A stretch of 64,000 nt of DNA. Origin: Heliocidaris erythrogramma (lineage: Eukaryota > Echinodermata > Echinoidea > Camarodonta > Echinometridae). The notes under the pieces were generated by a model. That model saw only the letters and a program-made list of their open reading frames with translations, searched no databases and was not told where the DNA came from. This document shows positions 53,501-64,000 of the stretch, in pieces (the first letter of the stretch is position 1; each line of letters opens with the position of its first letter). Location: assembly GCA_025617745.1 (NCBI GenBank), contig CM046857.1, positions 25,017,761 through 25,081,760 of the forward strand, given 5' to 3'. The position numbers were made by a program, and so were the translations under genes.

Positions 53501-56500
53501 ATGCAAGTAATTCAGATTGGAACATGTATTTTTGATAAAAACTTTGAGACCCTTAAAGTTTGAAGCTTAGACAACTTTCCAGTAAATCATTCGTTTCAAC
53601 CTGGACTGAAGTAATAACTGAAATAACTACAATGAAATTGAAAATACTTTAAACGGAATACTGCTCATTTTCTGACATTTTTTTATCTACATGCAAGTCT
53701 GTTTACAATTTTTTTTCAATCCATGCCCACATAGCCTACTGCAATTTTTTTTCTCAAGACTAAAATACGTCAATCACATCACATCGATTCCTAACCAACT
53801 GACAACCAACAAAATCTTGGCCATTCAAGGTCATATAATTCTTTGTTTGGTTTGTTATCAGTCCGGTGTCGGTCTCGGGGTGACAAGGGTACGAGCAGTT
53901 TTCTGCTCTTCTTTGTCTTGTCTTTACCCATCTCTTCAATATATGAAAAGATGGCCTTAAACCTCATCTTCAAGAATTGTCACAGAAGCCACCAACAAAT
54001 ATATTGCTTGAGGCACTGTTGGCAAAGGAGATGCCCCATAGGCCAGAGAGGGATGCCTACAAATTTGTCTGATTTCCCGCATGTCAAGGCAATCACGACA
54101 TCTCGGTGGGTCCAGGATATGCGGGGAAACACATCGTCGAGCGAGGAATGTGGAACGGAGGCTACCGTGCATTGCGATTTGACATGTTTTGAAGCCATCC
54201 ACACTCGGCCACATGTGGTAATAATGTATACAGAATGAAGGGATCGAGAGCACACTTTGGTTGGTATTCTACTAAATTTAGTGAAACCGGGCCGAAGCTC
54301 GGTCTGAATTAATGTTTAACAAAAGGACAATTTAGACCTTGGTCAAATATGCTCTGTTGAACTCGACTTTAGACCCAGGGTCGGGTTAATATTTTTTAGC
54401 AGAATACAGGATTTTGATTTTAAAATGGAGCATGGAAGCAGTGGCACAGGGCATGAAACAAAACTATCACTATTAAAAGGTATGTAGAATAAATTTGTGG
54501 GTAACATTGAAAATGCCACTTTTAAGAAGCTATATGTGTAAATGAACATTGGAGTATGAAAAATAATAACCAATTGTAACTTTAAAAAAAAGTCATTGCA
54601 GTTATCACTCAACTGATTTTACAGCTCTATACTTTAAACAAAAATGTAAAAAAATGATTAGATGTTACCTACAAATGTAACAGATGTTCACAATAACCTT
54701 TGATACATGTACCACAGAATTGCAGGATTTGTACACATGTACAAGTACTTCTAATATGTTTCTTGATCATTTTTATCTCTATTATAATCCAATACATACA
54801 TGTACATGTATGTACATATATGGGTGTAATAATACAATCCAATGGAAAAAAATATATTCATTAATTAGATGTACTTGTATATGTACAGCAAGAATTTAAA
54901 TGAGATGTGCTTTTTTTCTTTTATTTTGATGAACAATTTGACTTGAAATCAGCAGTGCTATGAGATTATATCTTTTTGACACAATATGTGGCCTCCTGCT
55001 TCCAATGGACATTCTAGACATCATGATAGTACAGATGAATTTTGTTGTAATGTAAATTCGAATAAAGTTTGAATATGAACGCATAGTAATCATGATAGAG
55101 TAAACAATTTCAAAATGGAAAGACAGAAAAGAATATTGAAGAAATAAATAGCATGGTGGTCAAAAACATTAAATGACACACATTTTGCATGTTCAAAACT
55201 GTTCAACATTTTGTTTGTACATACTTCTACTGTTACCCCCACTTACCTGTTTTCGTTTACTATTGTTACTACGTGCCATTCTGAAAAAAGTTCGATAATA
55301 CTAATATATGTTACTTGGAAATTTCAGACAATGAGTCCTATCAGAAAGTGCCAACAACCTGGTTTTGTCTTTGTGATGCATAATACTCATAGAGCTCCAG
55401 AACAATCATTACACTAAAATTATATTCAGCATCATAAATAAATAGTGCTCAGCTTTTATGTTAGAATTTTGCCCAACAAGTGAATGGAGAAAAAAAAGAC
55501 CTTAATTTTCTCTACTTCTGTCTGCAATGCACGTTCAGATTGACGGAATAGAACCAAGAAAATACTCGAGACATTAATTTCAATTGCCTTGTTTGTTTTT
55601 TATTCACACGTGATTCGGTGCAATATGAAATTATGCTTCACAACAACAATATTGGTTGTTGGAACTGGCCCCGTTTCATAAAACTTGTTATCAATAACAA
55701 TGCTGGGAGCAAATTTGTCATAGAAATGGGGCAGCTGTTATTGATAACAGTATTATGAAACAGGGCCGGGAATACTTTATACTCGCAGGAAATATGATAG
55801 CTGGCTATCAAACCCCGAAGTGTGACAAAATAGAACTTGTACAAAATTATACATTCCATAACATACATGCTAACATATTCAGTCTTACTTTTTCTGCACT
55901 TTAATTTGATCTTGTTTTTCTGCAAGCATTCATAATTTTCATCACCACAAATAGTTCAGGCTTTTAGCAATCATTTAATCTGTATATTAGTACTATTTTC
56001 TTCTTCTTTTACAAACTAGACTAGAATTACGACACATCTTTTGTCAATAATTAGGCATCAAAACTGATCAAAGTCTTTGTTTTGTGCACTTTCCTTAGAG
56101 ATACATGTTGGTATAAAGCATTTTTAATGTCCTTTAATTCCAACTAGGATTAAAAGCTGAACATTTAAATGAGAATGGAAAATTACATGTATTACATGTA
56201 CTACATGTAGGTTGCCAAAAGTATGCCTCAAAAACTGTATGGAAAGTATATTAACAAATGAATCGTAAGTAACTTTACAGATTTTTTTCTTCCATCCTAT
56301 AGTTGTTTTGTTTTAAAAATTATTTTTTGCATAAAAATATAGATATCTCTTTGCAAACAATTCCAAGACTGACAGTCTCTGCCAAGATATGGAAAACCAA
56401 ATACCTTTCGGCAATGCAAAACTGAGCATGTCTTTGTCTCCTGGCTTGTGATATTTCAACATAAAACTACCATTAATATTTTTTTCCCTCAAAAAAAGCC

Positions 56501-56863
56501 AAACAGATATCATCATTGTTAAAAACCTGAACTTGTGGATGACCAATGATCAAAGAGAAACACCATCTCTTATTACCTTCATGTTGGTAGGTCCAGCCTT
56601 ACGCACCATGGTTTCAGTTGGGAAGCTTGCACTTGCTAGATGACCTGGGCCGAAGAATGTCCTGTGCGACACTTGTTGTTGAAAAGTCTGCGAGTGTGGC
56701 TGGAAGGCCAAGCCCTGGTTGCCGAGGCTCTGACCCTGGATAAATTGCGCCTGGTCAGCGAAAAAATGGAAGTCGGTGGGTCCGGCGAGACTGCTCTGGC
56801 TGAACGGTGAATGGGTTGGCGTGAACTGCTGTTGAGCTTGCTGTGGCTGGGGCGGCTGCCAAT
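41299..56863 (-). CDS. small Maf bZIP transcription factor (MafK/MafG/MafF-like)
   Basis: The minus-strand exons are 56577-56863 (likely), 42212-42448 and 41299-41547. The last two encode 161 residues from the ATG at 42448, the usual length of a small Maf (about 156-164). Residues 16-40 form the extended homology region ([19 protein letters not shown]). The basic region has the Maf-type [17 protein letters not shown] with the family tyrosine. The zipper has leucines at 69, 76, 83, 97 and 104. Small Mafs lack an activation domain; they pair with CNC or Bach factors at antioxidant/MARE elements in the nucleus. A VKQE motif near residue 150 fits a SUMO acceptor site. The upstream exon would add at least 95 Q/P/F-rich residues, which is unusual. 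Which small Maf it corresponds to cannot be said, because the vertebrate paralogues arose later. Confidence 0.92.
42212..42448 (-). CDS. small Maf exon: extended homology and basic region
   Basis: This exon has 79 codons and is phase 0 at both ends. The acceptor (cctacacag) lies directly before an ATG, so translation can start here or continue from the upstream exon. The donor after ATGGAG is gtatgg. It encodes the EHR, the DNA-contacting basic region (asparagine 51, cysteine 58, arginine 59) and the first two zipper heptads. Confidence 0.95.
44949..45325 (+). mobile_element. tRNA-derived SINE (most complete copy)
   Basis: The head has a perfect Pol III A box (TGGTCTAGTGG) and B box (GGTTCAAGTCC) within 57 bp. 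Then comes a body with TTTGGCAAGACATTAATC, CACCCAGGTGTTAAATGGGT and GCGCTTTGAGCAG, and an ATT-rich tail. The A box is like that of tRNA-Glu. Body motifs recur at 22966-23200 and in part at 38092-38213. Lies in the small Maf intron, opposite strand. Confidence 0.85.
47419..47664. mobile_element. MITE with CTTAAAGGGATAC ends
   Basis: 246 bp flanked by a perfect 13-bp inverted repeat, CTTAAAGGGATAC / GTATCCCTTTAAG. The interior is GC-richer than its surroundings, with no coding potential. In the small Maf intron. Confidence 0.75.
48420..49050. repeat. degenerate tandem array around the hairpin
   Basis: A motif like CCCTTTTATACTCCAAATCTAAA recurs near 48438, 48510, 48618, 48727 and 49005, about every 90-110 bp apart from the gap made by the hairpin. 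Units are strongly diverged. Confidence 0.55.
48735..48948. repeat. long hairpin: 83-bp arms, 48-bp loop
   Basis: 48735-48817 and 48866-48948 are inverted copies with few mismatches: TTCCTCAAGAAAGAAAAAGG on one arm, CTTTTTCTTTCTTGAGGAA on the other, and CTAATACCAAAATATAAAG against CTTTATATTTTGGTATTAG. In the small Maf intron. It is not flanked by an obvious target duplication. Confidence 0.9.
49992..50339. mobile_element. hAT-like element with GGGTACCCG-rich ends
   Basis: The ends TAGGGGTGGGAGTTTCGGGTA and ACCCGGTTTTTAGTCCCAGCACTA are inverted with a few mismatches. Inner arms contain repeated GGGACCCGGG and CGGGTTCCCGG palindromes. The target duplication cannot be fixed because both flanks are ATT-rich. 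No transposase frame. Confidence 0.65.
51310..51358. repeat. G-run/C-run palindrome
   Basis: 19 G, then CAGTGCACATGCACTCT, then 13 C. G-run and C-run can pair, with AGTGCA/TGCACT extending the stem. In the small Maf intron. Confidence 0.85.
55668..55767. mobile_element. MITE, short deleted copy
   Basis: About 100 bp with ends GGCCCCGTTTCATAAAAC and TATTATGAAACAGGGCC and inner ATCAATAACA/TGTTATTGAT, but the CCAAT core is gone. An internal deletion derivative of the family at 21636-21783. In the small Maf intron. Confidence 0.8.
56577..56863 (-). CDS. probable upstream coding exon of the small Maf gene
   Basis: An acceptor with a long pyrimidine tract (ends caataacag) precedes 95 open codons; the donor ATGAAG|gtaata is phase 0 and joins in frame to the ATG of the bZIP exon. 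The peptide is rich in Gln, Pro, Phe and Ser ([13 protein letters not shown] at the start, RKAGPTNMK at the end), as in low-complexity regulatory regions. The exon begins in phase 1, so at least one exon further upstream is required unless an in-frame ATG inside or just before it is used. Known small Mafs have short N-termini, so this may be an isoform-specific exon. Confidence 0.6.
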
Positions 56864-59800
56864 CTGTTATTGAGGGAGCGTGTACGAGAGGGGGAGGGAG
56901 TAGTAAGACAGGAAGAGTTACTTGCGAGTGAGTGAGTGAGGCACGAAGCAGCATACTATGAACGACAGTCAGAGGGATATTTGATTTAAGGGATTATGTC
57001 AACAAGCACGTCCTAGACCATTCGCTTAGTGCTTTTTTGTTGCAGGGGAAGAGAAAATTGCTGAGTGGACTATTTCAGTCTGGCGTAGGGGTGTGATACT
57101 GAACACATTTTTGGCTGATGTGACAAAGAGGCCTAAATGTTTACATTTTTGCAGTCTAGACATATTAACGCAGGATATGATTACATAATAGACCTGTTAA
57201 CCTGATTACAATTAACTGGCACTCTTTAACTGCTTGTGTTGTTCAGCGCTATTGCTAATGAAATAGATTTTCAAGTCTTGCCAAATATACAGAACACTAC
57301 AAACAAATGGAGGTCAAATTGTCACAGAACATGGACATATTTTATTGATGAGCTCAACTAATAAACTTTCTCAACTACTGCCAGATCTTTTTACAAATAA
57401 ACAAAATTATGATGAAGTACATCAGAGAGTACATTTCTGGTATTGCACAGACTGTCTTCGTACTGTTCCCAAAATGACTCATTTTCACTTGGGCTTAGCA
57501 AGTTAGCAGACATTTTGATGCAACAACTGAGCAATATGATCTTAATTTAAGTTACAACAAATTCTTTGATCAAAATCAAATTATAGATGCTATTAAGTCT
57601 TGATTAATTAAGTGAACCCTATACATCAGTTAAATTTGAATTCTTCACTCTGAATTACTTACGATTTCCCACTGGCAGAAAATTTGCTGAATCGGTAAGA
57701 ATCATTGTGGAAGACATGTACTGTAATTCTGTCGCACCCGATTATAATCCGCAGAGATATGATTGTTTGTAATTTACATTCTTGGTATTTATATTTTCTT
57801 GCACTCATTTCCAGAATGACACAGAGGAATAACACAGTGATGTCAAAGTCTAAAACAAGATTAAAATTTCTGAATGAATGACATCAAGGGGAAAGTGTTG
57901 TCCTTCCGGAAAGTTTTGATACCATGTTATCACATGTCTATACTACAGATTTCAGTAACATTGGAAGAGAGAGAGCGAGAGAGGGAGAGAGAGTTGCCGA
58001 GGAGAATCTATTGTAAACAAACATAATGCTATTCAGAATACAGTTTCTCCCTTATAAGGGGGAAATCCAGCCGAGTTTCACGTACAGGAAATTCACGTCC
58101 TGTACAACTGTGCATACTTGGAGTTTCCGCACTCCCTTCTCCCTATCTCTCTCTCTCTCTCTCTTTCTCTCTCATTTCTAACTACAGGCCTGGTTTGAAA
58201 ATAGCAGAATTTTGAGCCAGACCGGTAGCGCGGTGATCTCATAGGAAAGGATCGGGCCAGGGGAGGATATCCTGCCTGTATAATACGACCCGACAGGTTC
58301 GGGACATGAACTCCCTGACGCGCTTTTATCATGTGAAACAGTGCAGTTATACATGTAGGCTTGCAAAGTTACAATAATAAATGTATGTAGAGTGTACATG
58401 TACGTATATCTGCGCGCTTGTGTACAAGTACATGTACATGTGTACATATTACATTTGAGCAAGCCTATACATTCTGAATATTAAGACCAGGAAGTGAGCT
58501 TACACATATCTCCAAGCTCGCCATAATCATTGATATAATATTTATTTTTGTGAACATGTGACTCACGGCCAGAAATTTGGCAGTCTCATTTTTGCTGACT
58601 TGACATTATATTTATAGCTTCTGAATTCAACGACAGGAAAATGGTTAAAACCTTTTCCAAAAATACTAAAATGCACTTTGAACAGGCATTGATATTTTTG
58701 TTTACTTTAATAGCAGGGTCCTTAATATGGTACATACATGTATACATTTGTATATAGGCTTGTACACATGTGTATGCAATTTGAAAAAAAAAATCATCAT
58801 TTTTCAAAACAAATGTAACTGATCAGATTGGAAGACTTCCTTTTTTTTCATAACACACATCAATATGTAAATGAAGAAGCTTGATGGGAGGAATTTTAAT
58901 TTGTAAACAAATGCCTAAAAATTTGTTACACGCATCAATATGATTTGAACTACATGTACATGGCCAAGGAAAAAAAAATCAAAGAATGTACATAGTACAT
59001 GTGGCTTTAAATATTTAAAGACAATAAATGAAGATTCCTTTGTCCTGCACTCACAAGACTTAAAAAAGGAAAGGAAAAAAAATGTCATGGGTTATTATGA
59101 TTAAAAAATAACCATTCTTTTGTGCCGCAATTACAGACTGTTACACGTACTGGTACATGTACAGTGTATGCACATATTATGTTAAAAATGTTGCTTGATC
59201 TTAGGCCATTAACATCTTTTGTGACTTAAAGTGAATGTGAATACGCTCTCTCTTGTAATGACAAACAAGATACTTTAAAAATATAAAACATCATGTACAC
59301 CGATCATTCGTTTTACTACATAAGTCAACATAATATAATTTTACAGTACGTACGTGCCATCCAAGTAAGCTTGGAATTGCAAGAAATATCTGAAAACAAT
59401 TTAAAGCAAACACATTCAAGTTCAACACTAATAGCACGGGAAATAAAATCAATGTTCATTTGCAAAAGGAGTAAGAATTACATGTATATTCTTTAAAATT
59501 CAGTACCTAATGACCCTAATCATGAATTGTACACTACCATCGTAACTAAAAAGAGAAATTTTAAAGGAATCACATGATGCTATCCATATATAATCTCTCC
59601 CCAAAATCTTTTGGTCTGATTTTTCAACCTACATCTTCAAAAGTTAAATGATACAATGTACCTTTAATTGTGAAACTTATTATTACAATTGTACTCACTT
59701 ACATGTACATCCATTGGACTGGTGATTCATTGTTGTTTTTCTAAAAGCAAGTCTTCGCCTGGGTGAAAACTATCCGAGCATATATATCGTTAAAAAATTA

Positions 59801-62199
59801 TCACAAGTGCAGGACTAACTAATTTTAATCTCCCATTCCTCAAGTTTATAAATGAACCCATATTTACATTATGCCTCTAGAAACAAAGATGCTTTCATGA
59901 ATAAGCATTTTCCCAATTTAGTGACACCATAAGGAAATGAAAAATGAGTCATTGTTGTATTTTTGATACCAATATTCTTAGTGATCACCATTTATAAACA
60001 CAAGAAAATTGATAAGGGATATCGCTAAATCATTGATTGGACAGAGCAGTATCAATGAGTCAATGGCTACATTTTGATCTCATCTTTGTTGTAAAAAAAA
60101 TATTGTGTAGTAAGCGCTTATCATGTAGGCAGGCGGGGGACAGGTCCTGTAAAACTAGATACACATGTATCTTGTGGTATTGTGAAAGTATGAAACTTTC
60201 AAAAATATTGTCCATTTGCAAAATTTATGAAAATTTCATTCTGGGAAACAACTTTAATCACAAAGTTGTGGCAAAATATTGAAGTTCTGCAATGTGTAAC
60301 AGTTTATTGCCCCCCCCCCTCAAAAATACAATTCAAGAAATTTTCCGGCGATTGTCAATAGAGAGTCAAACAAAACCTCAAACCCTGCTCATATATATTC
60401 GGTTAACAAGTTTTGGCCATTTTTTACTTTCTCATCTACATGTTTGTGGATTCAGTCTCATAATTGGCATTGATTAATTTATGGAGTTCTGCAACCTGCG
60501 ACATGTGTGTACATGTCGGGTTCAGGTGTAGCAAGCATAAAGTCAAGAATTACCCCAAATTGCTCAGGTGTAAAGTTGTACATTAGATCTTTACTGTATA
60601 GATTCTAGTGTGTCATGTCATCTTGCGCCCAGTAGAGAGGCATGAACACAATTTTCAATAAATGATAAATCAATAAAAAATAAAAATTACAAAAAAAAAG
60701 GACACAGGCAAGGATATCAAACATACATATTTCCTCTCATTTCAACTAAAATTGGTCATTGATCAGATTCTTAGTCCACGAAATAGAGTAATGACTGTGC
60801 GTGTGGAGTGAGACTGAGAATTCCAATAATGCGGCATAAATTGGGTAAAAGTAGCTTGAACTGTTAGTTGTTAAAAGATAAAATTGAGTTCTTTTCATGT
60901 GCAAAAAACTGACTGGAAGCAATGTGGAAACGTTATTATTGCAGGTTTTTTTTTAATGAGTCTATGACACTATGAAATTTCTTGCTCTTTCAAAAAATCA
61001 TAGATTATCACATTTTATTCTTCAAATCTGTGATCATTTCAATGTTCATCATGAACATCAGCACCATGAATTTTTCTTATTATTATATATTACTATCATT
61101 ATTATTTTTATATTAGTAAGATTAGAGTGTACAAATGTGACATATTTATTATTAGAAACTACCATTTTAGTAAATATCAACATGCCCATATTTTAGGGTC
61201 TGTGAGAGAATCAATTATGAAATAAAAAGGTCACACGTGACCAGAAATTAGCATATTTTAAGTGTATAACTGTTTTTTGTTGAATTTAAGAAGTGATTTC
61301 AAGGTCATTCTCCTATAAAACAAACTTACGAGTAGTATTATTTTAGTACCTATAACATACTACTGGTCATCACTGTTAATATCACTATGCTTGGCCTTTT
61401 TATCTTGAAGAAATTAACATTTGAAATATGACCTTAAGCCCATGTCAATTTTCATTGATTTTGGTGCGTTTATGACCATTTTCAACAGTGTACATGTACA
61501 TTGGCTATTGAACGTTCCGGACACAAAATTTCTTTGGTAACTCGTTAAAATATAGGTAAATGCCTATCCATACACAAGAATTGGTGATGTACCCAGATTG
61601 GACTAAGGGTGATATATGACCTTGAACTTGGCTTATTTTGAAAATATCCCAACTTTGAGGGCACTCTTTAGCAAAACTGGTTGGAAAAACTTGCTGATTT
61701 TTTTTAGGCTTGTTCAATTATATGTTCAAATATACAAAATATTGGGTCCTAAGCTCATTTAATTTTGAAGCTATGAGCATCCAGACATGGACTTGAAATC
61801 ACAGATTTTACATTTCACGCCATTTTCGGTGACCTTGTACACGAAAACGGAGAATCGTATTTGTGTTATGATTATTTTTTATTGTAAAGGGCATAAAGTT
61901 CTCTCAATAGCCAGACATTGACCTCTCTGTGTGAAGAATCTTGGCTACAGTTGTCAATCAAAAATGCATAATTTTAATTAGCCCTATTGGTTTGTCTGTG
62001 CATTGGTTGCTAGGCGAGGCCATATCTTAGCAACCGTTTGACCTTGGGGCAAAGTATTTTGGAGTTTTCCTTCAGACACTTGGGGGAACATTTGGTGCGA
62101 GTTTAAAGAAAATCTACATGCTACATGTAGTATGATAATCTAGATCATGGTCTATGCACGACGAATAGCTCATATTTCACTTTTTTCGTATTTGAACTG
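56864..62199. other. non-coding, upstream of the small Maf Q/P-rich exon
   Basis: GA/CT simple repeats at 57965-57995 and 58140-58175, many TACATGTA motifs (for example 58395-58445), a C-run at 60311. At 61550-62060 there is text such as GCTAGGCGAGGCCATATCTT of a type often repetitive in marine invertebrates. No exon recognised; a 5' exon of small Maf must lie here or further right. Confidence 0.55.
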
Positions 62200-62214
62200 T
62201 CAGTGGAAGCAATA

Positions 62215-62520
62215 AAATCGTCGATATTTGCCCCTTGTTTTAAAGAGGTCAAAGCGAACTTCCTCGGAGGCTAGGCCGCCATGTTTGCTTACATATCCGA
62301 TCCAAACCGATTTATAGCCATACGCCAGTAGCTGATTCGGATCCAGGCGCGGGGCTAAAGTACCGGTGACTTGCGCCGATACTGCAGGCGGCAAGGTTAT
62401 GAGCAGTCCGTACAAGGTCAAGGACTCGCTTAGCGGGTCGTCTGAGCGTTCGAATTTGACACAATTTTATTTCAATGAACAAGACACTATAAAGTGAGCA
62501 TACGCAGTAGCGCATTGGAA
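62215..62520 (-). promoter_or_regulatory. CpG-richer segment, candidate promoter region
   Basis: Richer in CG than the surrounding AT-rich DNA. On the minus strand it contains CAAACATGGCGGCC, similar to YY1 sites found just downstream of many animal start sites, and GAGGAAGT, an ETS-type core. Orientation and position would suit small Maf, but no transcript evidence is available. Confidence 0.25.
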
Positions 62521-62929
62521 GAAAATATTAAATAGAGCATGCGCAGTACTGCCCAGGAAAAAATAGTTAAAGATATTCGGGAGCTCTGACAGAGATTTGT
62601 TTTTCCTAGTTAAATTATATTTTATCACGTGATCACCAATTGACCAATCATGTATTTAGAATATACTCATGAATATTCATGGAAGGGATATGATGTTTGA
62701 TATACACTGTACTTTTTAGATAATAATTTTAATTAGATCTAATAATTTTAATTGTCAGATTGTATAGAATTATTCCCGTTTCTGATGCCCATTTTATGTA
62801 CATGTAAACACTGCACTATTAGTCCTTGGGCTACTGCATTGTATACCGTAAATAAAGATTACCAGCTGCAGTTGCACCATGACATGATTCGTACAAAAAA
62901 TCAAGATGTTCAAAATCAAACTGCCAACT

Positions 62930-63115
62930 GGACGTTGTGGCGTGCGCCTGTAATCCAGCTACCAGTGGAAGTTATAAACTGATTCAGCGGACCCAGGTTC
63001 GAGACTGAGTCACGTCTTTCGGATGGTGACGTTAAAGGTCGGTCCCAGACGTAAATAATCATATCTGATTGATACACGTCTGTACAAACCCAATTACACA
63101 CACACCACGAATAGT
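62930..63115 (+). mobile_element. SINE-like element with 7SL-like head
   Basis: TGGCGTGCGCCTGTAATCC followed by AGCTACC resembles the 5' domain of 7SL RNA (and Alu). It is followed by a perfect B box GGTTCGAGAC and by CTTTCGGATGGTGACGTTAA, a block common in invertebrate SINEs. The ends are not exact. Confidence 0.5.
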
Positions 63116-63279
63116 GGTCATATTGACCACTACGAATACAATATGCAAAAATAGTTGGTATTTTCTGTCGCGTGTAGTAAAGGTATGGGGGGAAAAATAA
63201 GATAAATATTTTAAATACTTGCTTTCAAATTCAGGCCTTAAAAATCTCACTCCTACCTCAAATGGCCGTTAGGAAGAAC

Positions 63280-63650
63280 TTTTGATATTTTCAGCAAAAT
63301 CCAAAGTCAAAATCTTGTCCAAAACCGGAGAAATCCCCGCCGATTTGTTTCGCGATCGCGCGTTGTTTACATACTGCCGATGTCTTAAACTAAAATCGGC
63401 CAATAAAATTTTTGTCCACGAAAAAACTCGGGATCGCAAGCGCACATCGATCTTTACGATCGCGCACACAGAAAATCTGGACTTTTCCGTGTATGCCACA
63501 GGGACCGAATTTTTAAGGACAAAACTCTTTTGGGGAGATGTCAGCGCCCGCGGCGACCAGGAAATGTACACATTGACTCCGATAGCTCGTTTCGCCAGAA
63601 TCAACAGTAAATTACGGATTTGATTTTTGGAAATATCTTTTCAAACATCG
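63280..63650. promoter_or_regulatory. CpG-dense segment near the right edge
   Basis: High density of CG, including TTTCGCGATCGCGCG and ACGATCGCGCACAC, unlike the rest of the window. Both strands have an open frame of about 111 codons, but neither product is recognised. A GTGAGT donor-like site follows at 63650. It may be a CpG-rich promoter/first exon or a repeat. Confidence 0.3.
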
Positions 63651-64000
63651 GTGAGTTGAATTTATTGTATTTCTTGGATATTTTGTTGTCGGTTTTTGTA
63701 AATTAAATGCCGATTTTGAGTGAATGTTTGTGACTTTTGTGCAGTGGTGTTTTAAAAAGTTGAGGTGTATGACTGCCTAAATTATACACACAAAGTATAG
63801 GAATGTAGCTATGAGTGATTCCACACACAGACAAGACATCAAAACACATGCAAATCAATGGATTACACACAAGTCACTGATCACAACTCATTGGAGTGGA
63901 AACTCATTAAACATGTTAAAATGAAAAATGTATGCAACTTTTTAACTTACTTTAACTAAGTTACACGAAAGTCCCAAGTCAGTGTGTGCGTACCATTCGT

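Larger units (their letters stand above)
42453..56576 (-). other. 14-kb small Maf intron
   Basis: Lies between the Q/P-rich exon and the bZIP exon. Contains a SINE, hairpin, hAT-like element, MITEs and simple repeats. Less repetitive, moderately GC stretches at 46020-46480, 52720-53200 and 53840-54260 have no coding signature and might be regulatory; only cross-species comparison could show this. Confidence 0.6.

Noticed and set aside
53843..54253. Overlapping frames of 90-130 codons on both strands
   Set aside because: No recognisable domain, no splice context, and both strands are open to similar extent; left as unassigned intron DNA.
63269..63623. Protein gene of 111-113 codons
   Set aside because: Both strands are open over the same interval in CpG-rich DNA and neither product is recognised; kept only as a CpG-dense segment.
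1..64000. A new defence or bacterial-type gene system
   Set aside because: All evidence points to animal nuclear DNA; no operon-like gene arrays, no bacterial signals.

Overview
This is a stretch of animal nuclear DNA: intron-rich, AT-rich and full of transposons, with coding exons bounded by GT/AG sites. It carries parts of two genes that point at each other. The repeat content (tRNA-type SINEs, small inverted-repeat elements, dispersed TACATGTA motifs, a Ty3/gypsy element of the Gmr1 type known from deuterostomes) and the exon sequences suggest a marine invertebrate deuterostome, most likely a sea urchin or a relative. The species is inference; the gene families are well supported.

Left half, + strand (about 1-33 kb): seven coding exons (2330-21460) encode the RabGAP (TBC) domain and conserved C-terminal part of a TBC1D16 orthologue. 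The 5' end of the gene lies outside the window and its 3' end is not firmly placed; a short exon at 27405-27471 is a tentative addition. The introns hold a young, nearly complete LTR retrotransposon (8148-15261, minus strand), two degenerate copies of one TBC exon, a 5'-truncated LINE, a second LINE tail, SINEs, many MITE-like elements and long pyrimidine tracts.

Middle (about 27-41 kb): a possible Helitron-like element (27673-29338), a 430-bp inverted-repeat element, simple repeats, a 1-kb polypyrimidine minisatellite (34676-35690), then lower-repeat DNA that may include a long 3' UTR of the second gene.

Right half, minus strand (41.3-57 kb and beyond): a small-Maf bZIP transcription factor gene. 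Its basic-leucine-zipper exons are at 42212-42448 and 41299-41547, and a likely upstream Q/P-rich coding exon is at 56577-56863. The 14-kb intron contains a SINE, a long hairpin, a hAT-like element and other repeats. The right end (57-64 kb) has no recognised coding exon, but includes CpG-richer segments that could be promoters and a SINE with a 7SL-like head.

The two host genes are not an operon. TBC1D16 is a membrane-traffic GAP and small Maf is a nuclear stress/differentiation factor. Their human relatives TBC1D16 and MAFG lie on the same chromosome arm (17q25), so the tail-to-tail arrangement may be a remnant of old linkage. The most unusual item is the LTR element: its polyprotein has integrase before reverse transcriptase, its Gag has a SCAN-like region and a SAP-like N-terminus, and its primer site matches tRNA-Pro.
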